In this document: positions 1 to 8,999 of the stretch, piece after piece
Layout: the number at the start of each line of letters is the position of its first letter
Numbering within the stretch: position 1 is the first letter of the stretch
DNA from: Nocardioides sp. ChNu-153
Lineage (GTDB): Bacteria > Actinomycetota > Actinomycetes > Propionibacteriales > Nocardioidaceae
Direction: 5' to 3'
DNA: 64,000 nt
Assembly (NCBI RefSeq): GCF_030466625.1
Contig: NZ_JADEVT010000003.1
Location: 1 to 64,000 of the forward strand
The notes under the pieces: model-generated
What the model was told of the DNA's origin: nothing
What the model saw: the letters and a program-made list of their open reading frames with translations, nothing else
Databases searched by the model: none
Translations under genes and position numbers: made by a program

Positions 1-1608
1 CCGCCCGCCGCGACCCCGCCCGTCACCGACCCGGCGCAGACCGCGGTCGTGCCGGTCGTCGCGGCCCCCGCGACGGCGCGCACCGCGGCGGCGGGCGACG
101 ACCGTCCCGACCGGCGCCGGTGGCTGGCGGCCGCGGCGGTCGCCGCGGTGCTGACCGTCGTGGCCGGCGCGGGAACCCTGCTCGTCGACCGCGACGGCGA
201 CTCCCCGTCGCCCGGCGCGTCCCCCACCGAGGGGTCCGACGCACCGGAGGCGAGCGAGGTCGACGCGCTGCTGGCCGAGAGCGAGACGGTGTACGGCGAG
301 GTGGCCACCGCCGTCACCGGCACGGCCGACCTGGCCGGCCTGCCGGAGGCCGCCGCGACCGCCCGCGACGCCGAGGCGGCCAGCGCCGAGCTGGTGACCC
401 GCGCGGAGGCGCTCGACCCCGCCCCGTCCGAGGAGGAGACGGCGCTGCTGACCCGGCGACGCGACTTCGTGGCGACGGTCGCCGCCTTCGAGGGCCTGGA
501 CACGGCGACGCTGGCCAACTTCGGCGATCTCAACGCGGCGCTGCGCTCCAGCGCCGAGCTGCTCGACACCGCCGACGCCACGGTGTCGCTGCAGCAGGCC
601 ACCGCCTCGGGGTCGCCGGGGTCCGGCGCCGCGGGCGCCGACGGCGAGGCCGCCGAGATCGCCGCCGGCCGCACCGCGCAGCACCTCGCCGAGCTCGTCG
701 GCACCGCCGCCGCCCGCACGGCGACGGAGGACCTCACCGCCGTGCTGGGCCGCATCGAGCTGGCCGGGCGCACCGCCGAGGTCCGGGCCGCCGCCACCGG
801 GGCGGCGACGCTCACGACGTACGTCCGCGCCGCGCGCACCGGCTTCCCCGACGACTCCAGCACTGCCGCCACCCTCGACGGGCTCCTGGGGATCCTGACG
901 CCGGTCGGGGCGCTCGCGACCCTCGACGGCACGACCCTCGACCTGTGGGACGACGTCGACGACCCGTTCCGCGCGGCGGCGTCGTCGGCCGAGGGGATCC
1001 TCGGCGCGTCGGCGCAGGCGGCGTACTCCCAGCTCGACACCCTCGTCGCCGGGGCCCGCACCACCATCGCGGCCTGGGAGGCGGAGGTCGCCCGGCTCGA
1101 GGCCGCTGCGCCGGCGGCCGGGTCGGACGCCGCGCTCGAGGCGTACGCGACCGCCGCGGCCCCGCAGTTCGACCGCTACCGGGCCCTGCTCGCCGAGGTG
1201 CCGCTGCTGTCCGCCGACGCCCCGCCCAGCTCGCGCCAGGGCAACCGGCTGTTCCAGGCCTCGAACCGCCTCGCCGGCCTCGTGAGCGAGCTGCGCGGCG
1301 CCACCGTCCCGCCCGCGATGAGCGGCGGTCACGCCGCGCTCGTGGGGCTCGCGCAGGCCGGCCAGCGCGCCGCGGCGGAGGGCAACCAGGCGTCGCTGCA
1401 GGGCGAGCAGTGCGTCGCCCGCGGGGGTACGGCGAGCCAGTGCCGCCTGGGTGCGCAACCGTCGTGGCCCGCCTACACGAGCGCCCTGGGCGAGGCTCGG
1501 GCGCTCGACGCCGCCCGCACGACCTGGACCGAGGCGCTCGAGGCGGCGCGGCGCGCCACCCCCGCCGCGGGCGCCTCCCCCACCCTGCCGCCCCGCCCCG
1601 AGGTCTGA
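1..1608 (+). CDS. Membrane-anchored Ala/Thr-rich protein of unknown function, 5' end outside window
   Basis: The frame is open from the first base, so the true start probably lies upstream; a GTG at 49 is the first start inside the window. After a Pro/Ala-rich cytoplasmic stretch comes one clear membrane helix (WLAAAAVAAVLTVVAGAGTL, about residues 41-60 of the visible part), then an acidic Ser/Pro-rich linker and about 450 residues that look helical and extracytoplasmic, with many Ala/Glu/Thr. Two Cys lie close together near the C terminus (EQCVARGGTASQCR) and could form a disulfide. The Pro-rich segment before a single helix is reminiscent of the juxtamembrane part of PknB-type kinases, but no catalytic domain is visible, so that is speculation. 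I do not recognise the extracellular domain. Confidence 0.6.
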   Translation, partial: PPAATPPVTDPAQTAVVPVVAAPATARTAAAGDDRPDRRRWLAAAAVAAVLTVVAGAGTLLVDRDGDSPSPGASPTEGSDAPEASEVDALLAESETVYGEVATAVTGTADLAGLPEAAATARDAEAASAELVTRAEALDPAPSEEETALLTRRRDFVATVAAFEGLDTATLANFGDLNAALRSSAELLDTADATVSLQQATASGSPGSGAAGADGEAAEIAAGRTAQHLAELVGTAAARTATEDLTAVLGRIELAGRTAEVRAAATGAATLTTYVRAARTGFPDDSSTAATLDGLLGILTPVGALATLDGTTLDLWDDVDDPFRAAASSAEGILGASAQAAYSQLDTLVAGARTTIAAWEAEVARLEAAAPAAGSDAALEAYATAAAPQFDRYRALLAEVPLLSADAPPSSRQGNRLFQASNRLAGLVSELRGATVPPAMSGGHAALVGLAQAGQRAAAEGNQASLQGEQCVARGGTASQCRLGAQPSWPAYTSALGEARALDAARTTWTEALEAARRATPAAGASPTLPPRPEV

Positions 1609-1652
1609 CGCCCCTCGAGGTCGCGGTGGTTCAGGTGGGTGCGCCGCGTCCC

Positions 1653-1748
1653 GGTGGTTGAGGTGGGTTGCTCTGGCAACCCCTCGAAACCACGCCCGGA
1701 ACCCCGCTGGTGGTTTCGAGGGCCGCTAGCGCGGCCACCTCAACCACC
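1653..1748. repeat. 96-bp imperfect palindromic repeat, copy 1
   Basis: Begins GGTGGTTGAGGTGG and ends CCACCTCAACCACC, with inner arms CCCTCGAAACCAC and GTGGTTTCGAGGG. The unit can fold into a long compound hairpin. An almost identical copy starts 17 bp after this one ends. Part of it is read as the 3' end of the minus-strand spermidine-synthase-like gene. Confidence 0.85.
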
Positions 1749-3483
1749 GCGCCGCGTCGACCTCCGGTGGTTGAGGTGGGTTGCTCTGGCAACCCCTCGA
1801 AACCACGCCCGCCATCCCGCTGGTGGTTTCGAGGGCCGCTGGCGCGGCCACCTCAACCACCGAACGACGCGGCCACCTCGACCACCGGGCAGCGCGGCCA
1901 CCTTCGACCCCAGGTCGCGGTACCAGCGATAGCCACCGACTACCGCTCCTACCGCGACCCGCCGGCCGAGGGTACGGCTGCAGTAGCTGGTCCACGGGGG
2001 CGTGGTCGTCGGTCAGCACGTCGGCGTCGCCGACCCACGCGTCGAGCTCGGCGCCGGCGAGCACCTCCCACCCGGTGCGGCGCTCGTCCAACCCGACGGC
2101 GACGGCGTCGAGGTCGACCTCGCGGTCGGCGGCGAGCACCACGAGGTTGCCCCCGTCCCCCGCCGGGCCCCGGCCGAGGTCGCCCGGCTCGCCGAGGACC
2201 GCGACGTGGGCGAAGACGTCCGCCAGCGTCGCCACCTCCGCACGGGCGAACGCGAGGGGTCCGTGGTCGATGAGGTTCGCGGCGTAGACCCCGTCGGGGG
2301 CGAGCGCGCGCCGTACGTCGGACACGGCCTCGCGCGTCGTCAGGTGCCACGGCACGCTGACCCCGCCGAACGCGTCGCCGACGACGAGGTCGCGGCTGCC
2401 GGGCTCGAGGCGCCCGAGGCCGAGGCGGCCGTCCTCGACCCGCACGGCCAGCCCGTCGGGGGCTCCCTCGCCGCGCAGCCCCAGCAGCTCGCGGTCCACC
2501 CGCACGACGCCGGGGTCGATCTCGGAGACGAGGCTGCGGGTCCCGGGCCGCTCCGCGGCCAGCCACCGCGGGAAGGTCAGCCCGCCCCCGCCCAGGTGGT
2601 AGGCGTCGAGCGGCCCGTCCCCCGGGTGGGCCGCGTCCGTCACCGCCGCGAGGGCGCGGACGTAGGCGAACCGGAGGTACGTCGGGTCCTCGAGGTCGAC
2701 GTAGGAGTGCTGCAGCCCGTCGAGCACCAGCACGCGGCCGCCGTCGCGCTCGTCGTCCTCGACCACCGACGCGCAGTGGTAGGTCGTCTCCGCGTCGCAA
2801 CCGCCCGGCGCGAGGGGCACGACCAGCGCCCCCAGCACCACGACGAGGCCCGCGAGCCCGGCGCCCCGCGGCCGGCGCCGCAGCAGCAGCACCTCCACGA
2901 GCGCGGCCGTCACCGCGAGCACCACCCCGAGCCCGACGAGGATCCCGCTGACCGGCACGCGCGACACGAGCACGAACCCCGTCAGCACGGTGCCGGCGAT
3001 GGACCCGACCGTCCCGATCCCCGACAGGCGCCCGACGACCGTGCCGGTCGTGGCCAGGTCGGTCAGCCGCAGCTTGGTCACCATCGGCGTCACCGCGGAC
3101 AGCAGCGCGCCGGGCACCACGATGCTCGTCGTCGCGGCGAGCACCAGCAGCGTGCCGTCGCCCGACGAGCCCGCCGCGCGCACGACCGACGGCGTCAGCG
3201 CCACCGCTGCGCCCGAGATCCCGAGCGCCGGCGCGATCGTGCGCCGGGGGTCCACCAGGTCGGCGAGCCGCCCGCCGGCCCACGACCCGATCGCGATGGC
3301 CGCGAGCGCGACGCCGATGACGAGCGTGTTGGTCTCGAGCGTCAGCCCGAGGTACGGCGCGAGCAGCCGCAGCGCGACCAGCTCCACGACGAGCACGGCG
3401 GCCGAGGAGCCGAGGACGAGGGCCGCCGCCCCGCGCGGGCCGACACCGGCGGACGCGCCGGGAGGAGCCGAGGAGTCGTCCAT
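1726..3483 (-). CDS. Membrane spermidine-synthase-like (fused MFS/SpeE-type) protein with repeat-derived C-terminal tail
   Basis: 585 residues. The N-terminal half has about seven hydrophobic helices (from ALVLGSSAAVLVVELVALRL onward). The C-terminal half is a Rossmann-fold methyltransferase/spermidine-synthase-like domain with a glycine-rich AdoMet-type loop (YHLGGGGLTFPRWL), an acidic position (SEIDPGVV) and the family's terminal TDDHAPVDQLL block. Homologues normally end near that block. Here about 80 further residues rich in Arg, Trp and Pro are encoded by the 96-bp palindromic repeats. The ATG at 3483 overlaps the stop of the upstream stress-protein gene by one base (TGATG), indicating translational coupling; an open frame further upstream is a shadow of that gene. 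The substrate is unknown; true polyamine synthesis is doubtful for membrane-fused versions. Confidence 0.82.
   Translation of the reverse strand: MDDSSAPPGASAGVGPRGAAALVLGSSAAVLVVELVALRLLAPYLGLTLETNTLVIGVALAAIAIGSWAGGRLADLVDPRRTIAPALGISGAAVALTPSVVRAAGSSGDGTLLVLAATTSIVVPGALLSAVTPMVTKLRLTDLATTGTVVGRLSGIGTVGSIAGTVLTGFVLVSRVPVSGILVGLGVVLAVTAALVEVLLLRRRPRGAGLAGLVVVLGALVVPLAPGGCDAETTYHCASVVEDDERDGGRVLVLDGLQHSYVDLEDPTYLRFAYVRALAAVTDAAHPGDGPLDAYHLGGGGLTFPRWLAAERPGTRSLVSEIDPGVVRVDRELLGLRGEGAPDGLAVRVEDGRLGLGRLEPGSRDLVVGDAFGGVSVPWHLTTREAVSDVRRALAPDGVYAANLIDHGPLAFARAEVATLADVFAHVAVLGEPGDLGRGPAGDGGNLVVLAADREVDLDAVAVGLDERRTGWEVLAGAELDAWVGDADVLTDDHAPVDQLLQPYPRPAGRGRSGSRWLSLVPRPGVEGGRAARWSRWPRRSVVEVAAPAALETTSGMAGVVSRGCQSNPPQPPEVDAARWLRWPR
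1766..1861. repeat. 96-bp imperfect palindromic repeat, copy 2
   Basis: Same length and terminal arms as the copy at 1653-1748 and differs from it at only a few positions. It is followed to about 1905 by degenerate fragments of the right arm (GCGGCCACCTCGACCACC and GCGGCCACCTTCGACC). It lies wholly inside the extended C-terminal coding region of the minus-strand gene. Confidence 0.85.
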
Positions 3484-4367
3484 CAGGGGACGACCACCAC
3501 CGGCACCGGCGAGGAGCGCACGATCTTCGTCGCGCTCGACCCCAGGAACACCCGCGACACCAGCCCGGCCGGCGACGACCCGACGACCAGCACGTCGCCG
3601 TCGTCCCACGGCAGCGAGCCCAGCGCGTGGGTCCAGTCGCGGCCGGTGGCGGTGCGGCTCGTGACGTCGTCGGGGAGCGACCCCGCGAGGCGGCGCAGGG
3701 CGGCGGCCTGCGCCGTACCGGCCTGCTCGACGAACGCGGCGAGCACGTCGGCCTCGCCCCGCACCTCGGGCGGGAACATGGTGCGGCCCTCCACCCCGAA
3801 GGTGACGACGCGCAGCGCGGCGCCGATGCGCACGCACATGCGGGCGGCCCGCTCGAGCGCGGCCTCGCTGGCGCGGTCGCCGCGGAAGGCGCAGGTCACG
3901 CGGCGCACCCGCGCGTCGGCGGCCCCGGTGTAGCCGCGGGGGGCGAGCGCGACCGGCAGCGGCGCCGAGTGGAGCAGGCGGTCGGCGGCCGAGCCGAGCA
4001 CGACCCGGCCCCAGGCGCCGTCGTCACCGGACCCGACGGCCACCACCGAGGCGCCGACGCGCTCGGCCTCGGCGAGCAGCTGCTGCGGCACCGAGCGGCC
4101 GGGCACGGCCACGGCCTCCGTCTCGAGGTCGGGCGCGACCTCGGCCAGCGTCGCCCGGGCGTCGGCCACGACCGCCTCGCCGAGCTCGCGGGCCCAGGCG
4201 GCGTGCTCCCGGTCGGTGCCGCCCGGCAGCGGCGTGGGCCACGGGGCCGGTACGACGGCGACCGCGCGCAGCGGCAGCCCGGCGCTGCGGGCGAGGAGCG
4301 CGCCGTACGCCAGCGGGGCACGCCCGGAGCCGTCCGCGCGCGGCGGGTGGCCGACGAGGACGGTCAC
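3483..4367 (-). CDS. Tandem-domain universal stress protein (UspA family)
   Basis: 294 residues with two Usp domains: one from TVLVGHPPRADGSG to PLPVALAPRGY, the second from VRRVTCAFRGD to SSPVPVVVVP. Each ends with the family pattern of a glycine- and serine-rich loop plus hydrophobic strand (GRVVLGSAADRLLHSA; SRVFLGSSATKIVRSS), expected to bind ATP. The GTG start at 4367 overlaps the stop of the permease remnant (GTGA), which is why it is preferred over upstream in-frame starts that belong to the permease. Tandem Usp proteins next to amino-acid permeases are common in actinobacteria, where the pair may link transport to stress state. Because the upstream permease is broken, normal translational coupling into this gene is likely to be reduced. 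Confidence 0.85.
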   Translation of the reverse strand: MTVLVGHPPRADGSGRAPLAYGALLARSAGLPLRAVAVVPAPWPTPLPGGTDREHAAWARELGEAVVADARATLAEVAPDLETEAVAVPGRSVPQQLLAEAERVGASVVAVGSGDDGAWGRVVLGSAADRLLHSAPLPVALAPRGYTGAADARVRRVTCAFRGDRASEAALERAARMCVRIGAALRVVTFGVEGRTMFPPEVRGEADVLAAFVEQAGTAQAAALRRLAGSLPDDVTSRTATGRDWTHALGSLPWDDGDVLVVGSSPAGLVSRVFLGSSATKIVRSSPVPVVVVP

Positions 4368-5481
4368 CGCCCGTCCTCCGTCCCGGCCGCAGCAGGCGCC
4401 GTGCCCGCCGCCACGTCGTTGAGGACCGCGTGGCGCCGGCCCCACAGCAGGTAGAACGCCAGGACCACCGCGAGCCAGCAGCCGAAGATGATCCAGGTGA
4501 TGGCGGGCAGGCCGGACAGCACGTAGACGCAGACGACGATCGTCAGCAGCGGGGTCACCGGGAAGAACGGCACCCGGAACGGCCGCTCGAGGCCCGGCTG
4601 GCTGCGGCGCAGCACCATCACCCCGAGCGCCACGACGATGAAGGCGCCGAGCGTGCCGATCGAGACCGTGTCCCACAGGTAGTCGCTCGGCACGAAGCCC
4701 GCGACCAGGGCGACCACGACGGCGACGACCACGGTGGTGAACGTGGGCGTCAGCGTGCGGGGGCTCACCCGCGGCCGCCGCCGAGACGCCCGCCGCGCCC
4801 GCTCCCCAGAAGTTCCCGAACCGGTCGGCCTCGAAGGCCGTGAACGCGATGACGGCGAAGAGCACCAGCACCGCGAGCTTGACCACCACCATGATCGCGT
4901 TGGCCCGCGCCGACTCGCTGGCGCCGCGCACGAGCAGCACCATGCAGAGCAGCACGAGCACGACGGCGGGCAGGTTCATCAGGCCCGTCGGGCTGTCCTC
5001 GTAGGGGATCGGGGAGTACGGACAGGCTCTGCGGCAGGGAGACGCCGAGCGTCGCGTCGGTCAGCTCGTTGAAGTAGCCGGACCAGCCGACGGCCACGGC
5101 GGCCGAGCTCACGCCGTACTCGAGCAGGACGCAGGCCGCGATCACCATCGCGACCAGCTCGCCGAGGGAGTGGTAGGCGTAGGAGTACGTCGAGCCGCTG
5201 ACGGGGATCGCGCTCGCCAGCTCGGCGTAGCAGATGGCCGACAGCCCGGCGGCGAGGCCGGCGACGAGGAACGCCACGACGACCGCGGGACCCGCGTCGG
5301 GCACGGCCTCCTGCAGCACGAAGAAGATGCCCGTGCCGACGGTGGCGCCGACGCCGAACATCATGAGCTGGAACGTGCTGAGCGTGCGCCCGAGCTCGGG
5401 ACCGTCGTGCGGCCCCCGGGGTCGGGCGATCGGCTTGCGCCGCAGCAGCTGGGTGCCGAACGAGCTCGACGGACCGGCCAA
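4364..5481 (-). pseudogene. Decayed APC-family amino-acid permease, two frame breaks and an internal deletion
   Basis: Homology to cationic/YfnA-type APC permeases runs through three frames. Frame 1 starts at TTG 5481 behind GAGGAGG and carries helices 1-4 (GVGATVGTGIFFVLQEA signature). Near 5016-5024 the homology jumps to a second frame with helices 5-6 (NLPAVVLVLLCMVLL; VVVKLAVLVLFAVIAFTAF). Near 4770-4800 it jumps to a third frame with the last helices (TPTFTTVVVAVVV to WIIFGCWLAVVLAFYLLWG). The region is about 370 codons against about 480-500 for intact members, and the missing part corresponds to roughly helices 7-9, so the second break is a deletion and not only a frameshift. Sequencing or assembly error could explain the first break, but less easily the loss of over 100 codons. 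Confidence 0.8.
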
Positions 5482-5512
5482 GGGGGCCTCCTCGCGGACG
5501 GGTGGGGAAACG

Positions 5513-5812
5513 CTAGTCCGCGGCCGGTACGGCGGGAAGCACCGGGCCCCCGGGGCCGGGCTCCCAGCCGCGCAGGAACGCGAGCACCTCGGCGGCCGGC
5601 ATCTCGCACGGGCGGAAGGTCTCGCCGTCGGCACCGAGGTAGACGTTGGCGCTGACGAACGCGGTGCCGCCGAGCTCCTCGGCCCACAGCTTGAGGCTCC
5701 GACCGCCGGCGTACGACGCGACGCTCACCGCCCATGCGCGCCCGCCGTACCGCACCGTCGACGCGCCGCGCGGCAGCCGGGCCACGAGGTCGGCGACGGG
5801 GGTGGTGCTCAC
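5513..5812 (-). CDS. Small conserved protein of unknown function
   Basis: 99 residues, soluble, no signal peptide. Contains a conserved-looking core (YGGRAWAVSVASYAGGRSLK, then LWAEELGGTAFVSANVY and RPCEMPAAEVLAFLRGW) that I have seen in small actinobacterial proteins of unassigned role. The GTG start at 5812 overlaps the stop of the upstream SDR gene (GTGA), so both genes form a coupled two-gene operon. One cysteine (in RPCEMP) sits in the most conserved stretch. No catalytic motif can be named. Confidence 0.7.
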   Translation of the reverse strand: MSTTPVADLVARLPRGASTVRYGGRAWAVSVASYAGGRSLKLWAEELGGTAFVSANVYLGADGETFRPCEMPAAEVLAFLRGWEPGPGGPVLPAVPAAD

Positions 5813-6759
5813 CGGCCCAGCACGCGGTCGACGGCCGCGGTCGAGAGGTCCCACAGGCGGGTCGCGGTCGCCGGGTCGAGGGCCCAGCGGCGCACGCCGG
5901 CCCCGACCTGCGCGTCGTCGTCGACGGTCTCGGCCTCGTTGCCGTCCTCCAGGTAGCGCCCGCCGATGCCCTCGAGCTCGGGAGCGACGGCGGCGACCAG
6001 CGTGGTGGCCGCGCCCTGCTGGGGGGTCTTGAGCCCCTCGTAGCGCCGCCACTCGGCCTGCGTCTCCTCGGGCACGTGGCGCTGCAGCCGCGTCATGATG
6101 CCGCCGGGCATGAGGGCGTTCGCCGTGATGCCGTCGCTCGCCCAGCGGCGCGTGGCCTCGACCGCGAGCAGCACGTTGGCGGTCTTCGACTGGCCGTAGG
6201 CGCTCCACGGGTCGTAGGGGCGGCGCTCGAACTGGAGGTCGTCGAGCACGACCGGCGAGGCGAGGTGGCCGCTCGAGCTGACCGACACGATCCGTGCGCC
6301 CTCTGCGGCGAGCGCGTCGTGCAGGCCGGTGGTCAGGGCGTGGTGGCCGAGGTGGTTGGTGGCGAGCTGCAGCTCCCAGCCGTACGACGTGGTGCGGCGC
6401 TCCGGGACGGCCATCACGCCGGCGTTGTCCACCAGCAGGTGCAGCGGCCCGTCCCAGGCCTCGGCGAAGCGGGCGACGCCCACCAGGTCGACGAGGTCGA
6501 GGTGCGCGACCTCCACCGTCCCGGCGCCCCGGACGTCGGCCAGCGACGCGGCGATGTCGGCGGCCGCGCGCCGCCCCGCCTCGACGTCCCGGACCGCGAT
6601 CGTCACCTCGGCCCCGGCGCGCGCCAGGCTGCGGGCCGTCTCGACGCCGATGCCCGACGCGCCCCCGGTCACGACCGCGCGGCGCCCGGTGAGGTCCACC
6701 CCGGCGACGACCTCGTCGGCCGTCGAGCGGGCGCCGAAGCGGGTGGTGATCCTGGCCAT
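5809..6759 (-). CDS. Short-chain dehydrogenase/reductase, retinol-dehydrogenase-like
   Basis: 316 residues. NAD(P)-binding loop [19 protein letters not shown] near residue 33, [12 protein letters not shown] for the NAG motif, catalytic Ser in [10 protein letters not shown] and the YxxxK pair in [11 protein letters not shown]. This spacing and the long C-terminal region match the WWOX/retinol-dehydrogenase-like SDRs, which oxidise or reduce varied alcohols and ketones, so the substrate cannot be predicted. The ATG at 6759 is preceded by AGGAG at good distance and is preferred to a start 15 codons upstream. It is the first gene of a pair with the 99-residue protein. Confidence 0.87.
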   Translation of the reverse strand: MARITTRFGARSTADEVVAGVDLTGRRAVVTGGASGIGVETARSLARAGAEVTIAVRDVEAGRRAAADIAASLADVRGAGTVEVAHLDLVDLVGVARFAEAWDGPLHLLVDNAGVMAVPERRTTSYGWELQLATNHLGHHALTTGLHDALAAEGARIVSVSSSGHLASPVVLDDLQFERRPYDPWSAYGQSKTANVLLAVEATRRWASDGITANALMPGGIMTRLQRHVPEETQAEWRRYEGLKTPQQGAATTLVAAVAPELEGIGGRYLEDGNEAETVDDDAQVGAGVRRWALDPATATRLWDLSTAAVDRVLGR

Positions 6760-6863
6760 CGCGTGCTCCTGTCCTCGGGCGGACCGGCCCCGCGGGCCGG
6801 CCACCCCACCATCGTGCCGGGCGGGCCCCGGGGCGCACCCGCGCAGCCTGCGAGACTGCGCGG

Positions 6864-7301
6864 GTGCGTGCCGTCGTCCAGCGAACCCTGTCCGCCCGCG
6901 TGCTCGTCGACGGCGCCGAGGTCGGCGCCACCGAGGGCGAGGGGCTGCTCGTCTACCTGGGCGTCACGCACGACGACGGCCCCGCCGACGTCGCGTGGAT
7001 CGCGCGCAAGGTGTGGGAGCTGCGCCTCCTGCGGGGGGAGCGCTCGGCCGCCGAGGCGGGCGCGCCCGTGCTCGTGGTCAGCCAGTTCACGCTGTACGGC
7101 GACGCGCGCAAGGGCCGCCGCCCGTCGTGGTCGGCCGCGGCCCCTGGCCCCGTCAGCGAGCCCCTGTACGACGCCACCTGCGCCGCGCTCGAGGAGCTCG
7201 GCGCCCGCGTCGCCCGCGGGGTCTTCGGCGCCGACATGCAGGTCGAGTCGGTCAACGACGGGCCCATCACCCTCGTGCTCGACTCGCCCCGCCCGGCGTG
7301 A
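6864..7301 (+). CDS. dtd: D-aminoacyl-tRNA deacylase
   Basis: 145 residues, the usual length for Dtd. It hydrolyses the ester bond of D-aminoacyl-tRNAs, and of misacylated Gly-tRNA(Ala), recycling the tRNA. Both family signatures are present: [17 protein letters not shown] in the middle, and [15 protein letters not shown] at the C terminus in place of the usual Gly-cisPro (N-x-GP) loop. The N terminus [17 protein letters not shown] is typical and fixes the GTG start at 6864; no convincing ribosome-binding site lies upstream. It stands alone, divergent from the SDR pair. Confidence 0.95.
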   Translation: MRAVVQRTLSARVLVDGAEVGATEGEGLLVYLGVTHDDGPADVAWIARKVWELRLLRGERSAAEAGAPVLVVSQFTLYGDARKGRRPSWSAAAPGPVSEPLYDATCAALEELGARVARGVFGADMQVESVNDGPITLVLDSPRPA

Positions 7302-7404
7302 CGGCGGGGGAACCCGGCCGCGCCGCGCGCCGTCGTACCCGCGTGCGCCGTCGCCTCCTCCTCGCCCTCGCCGTCGTCCTGGCCATCGCGACGGCGTACG
7401 GGGC

Positions 7405-8169
7405 TCAGCCCCGCGGCAGCACGTCGGCCCGCGAGGGCCCGCCGCGCCGTGCCACGATCTGCACCCGGTCGGCGCGGAAGAGGTCGTCGGAGAGCTCGAA
7501 CGGCACGTCGTCGGCCGTCCTCGCCACGCGGTAGAGGTGCAGCAGGGCGGCGCCGGGGGGCACGTCGAGGTGCTCGGCCTCCCGTCGGGTCGCCTGCGCC
7601 ACCGTGATGACCTCCTCGCTCACGTCGGGCGCGAGCCCGAACCGCTCCTCGAGGAGGGCGTAGAGCGAGCCCGCCAGGTCGGCCTGCGCCAGCCCCGGCA
7701 CGAGCGCCGCGGGGAGGCGGGCCCTGTCGAGCGACAGGGGGAGCCCGTCGGCGTACCGCACCCGCTCGACCTCGACCACCCGTGCGCCGGGGCCGAGCCC
7801 CAGCGCGGCGGCCTCGGTCGCATCGGCGGCGCGCTCGCGCGCGGAGAGCACCACGGTGGCCACCTCGCGCCCGCCGCCGACCGCCAGTCGCTGCGGGAGT
7901 CCGAGCTGCTCGGCGGCGTCGCGCTCGACGACGCCGCGCACGAAGGTGCCGCCGCCGCGACCGGTGCGGCGCTCGAGCACGCCCGCGCGGTTGAGCGGCA
8001 CGAGGGCGCTGCGCAGCGTGGCTCGGGAGACGCCGAAGCGCTCCGCCAGGGCCCGTTCGGTGCCGAGCCGGTCACCGGTGACCAGGGCACCGGTCGCGAT
8101 CATCCGCACGATGCGCCGCCGCACCTCCTCGGCGACCGGCCCGCCCTCCGACTCCTGCACGGGCCCCAT
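7405..8169 (-). CDS. GntR-family regulator, HutC/UTRA type
   Basis: 254 residues. N-terminal winged helix with LGTERALAERFGVSRATLRSAL followed by the RRTGRGGGTFVRG wing; C-terminal UTRA effector domain (VVEVERVRYADGLPLSLDRARLP; LHLYRVARTADDVPFELSDD). It ends a minus-strand operon kinase-SDR-regulator: 13 bp separate it from the SDR and 43 bp separate the SDR from the kinase. It is therefore the likely local repressor of that operon and of the divergent PLP-enzyme gene, through the palindrome at 10093. The ligand is unknown; UTRA domains usually sense a substrate or a phosphorylated intermediate. Confidence 0.88.
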   Translation of the reverse strand: MGPVQESEGGPVAEEVRRRIVRMIATGALVTGDRLGTERALAERFGVSRATLRSALVPLNRAGVLERRTGRGGGTFVRGVVERDAAEQLGLPQRLAVGGGREVATVVLSARERAADATEAAALGLGPGARVVEVERVRYADGLPLSLDRARLPAALVPGLAQADLAGSLYALLEERFGLAPDVSEEVITVAQATRREAEHLDVPPGAALLHLYRVARTADDVPFELSDDLFRADRVQIVARRGGPSRADVLPRG

Positions 8170-8182
8170 CCTGCCGGGCCGC

Positions 8183-8956
8183 TCAGGCCAGCGCCTCCGG
8201 CGACTCCGGCAGGGTCTGGCCGCCGTCGACCACCATCGACTGCCCGGTGACGTAGGCGGCCTCCCGCGAGGCGAGGAATGCGACCGCGTGCCCGATGTCC
8301 TCGGGCGTGCCGAGTTCCCCCAGGGGGATGGATCGTGCCATCCGCGCCAGGTAGTCCTCTCCCAGGCCCGCCAGGCCCTCCGTCAGCACGTTGCCGGGCA
8401 GGACCGCGTTGACCGTGATGCGCGCCGGCGCCAGCTCGATCGCGGCGCTGCGCAGGAAGCCGAGCTGCGCGGCCTTCGTCGCGCCGTAGTGCGACCACCC
8501 CGGGTAGCCGGTGACCGGTCCCGTGATCGACGAGGTCATCACCACGCGGCCCCGGCCGGACGCGGTGAGCGCGGGCACCGCCGCCTGCACCGAGAAGATC
8601 GTGCCCTTCACGTTGACGGCGAAGACGGCGTCGACGTCCTCCTCGGTGAGCTCGGCCAGCCGCGCCTCCGGGAAGACGCCGGCGTTCGCGCACAGCACGT
8701 CGAGGCCACCGAGCGCCGCCACGGCCTCGTCGACGACGGCGGTGGCGGCGGCTCGCGAGCCGATGTCGCCGGCGACGGTGACGACCTCGCGGGCGCCCCG
8801 GGCGCGCAGGTCGTCGGCGGCCGCGGCGAGGGCGTCGGCGTCCCGGGCGGAGACCGCGACCGCGGCGCCGGCCGACGCGAGGACCCGGGCGATGCCGAGA
8901 CCGATGCCACGGGAGCCACCGGTGACGAGGACGCGGACGTCGGAGAGGTCGAACAC
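8183..8956 (-). CDS. FabG-like short-chain dehydrogenase
   Basis: 257 residues. Classical SDR features in order: [31 protein letters not shown], the catalytic MTSSITGP Ser and YGATK pair, and the [16 protein letters not shown] terminus. The GTG start at 8956 follows AAGGAGCG. It lies between the APH-type kinase and the GntR gene in one operon, so an inferred role is reduction or oxidation of the carbonyl compound made by the kinase plus PLP-lyase steps. A role in fatty-acid synthesis is unlikely from this context. Confidence 0.87.
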   Translation of the reverse strand: MFDLSDVRVLVTGGSRGIGLGIARVLASAGAAVAVSARDADALAAAADDLRARGAREVVTVAGDIGSRAAATAVVDEAVAALGGLDVLCANAGVFPEARLAELTEEDVDAVFAVNVKGTIFSVQAAVPALTASGRGRVVMTSSITGPVTGYPGWSHYGATKAAQLGFLRSAAIELAPARITVNAVLPGNVLTEGLAGLGEDYLARMARSIPLGELGTPEDIGHAVAFLASREAAYVTGQSMVVDGGQTLPESPEALA

Positions 8957-8999
8957 GGGACGCTCCTTCGGAGGGGCGGGCAGGAGAGGCTACGGGCCC

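Noticed and set aside
1653-1861. CRISPR-like array
   Set aside because: Only two long palindromic units with a 17-bp gap and no cas genes; the form is that of REP/MITE elements.
2002-3933. 643-codon plus-strand frame over the SpeE-like gene
   Set aside because: Shadow of a well-supported minus-strand membrane enzyme; no motifs.
7298-7534. 78-codon frame starting in the dtd stop codon, with a hydrophobic stretch LLLALAVVLAIATAYG
   Set aside because: It overlaps the 3' end of the GntR gene on the other strand and has no ribosome-binding site of its own. A coupled small membrane peptide is possible but unsupported.
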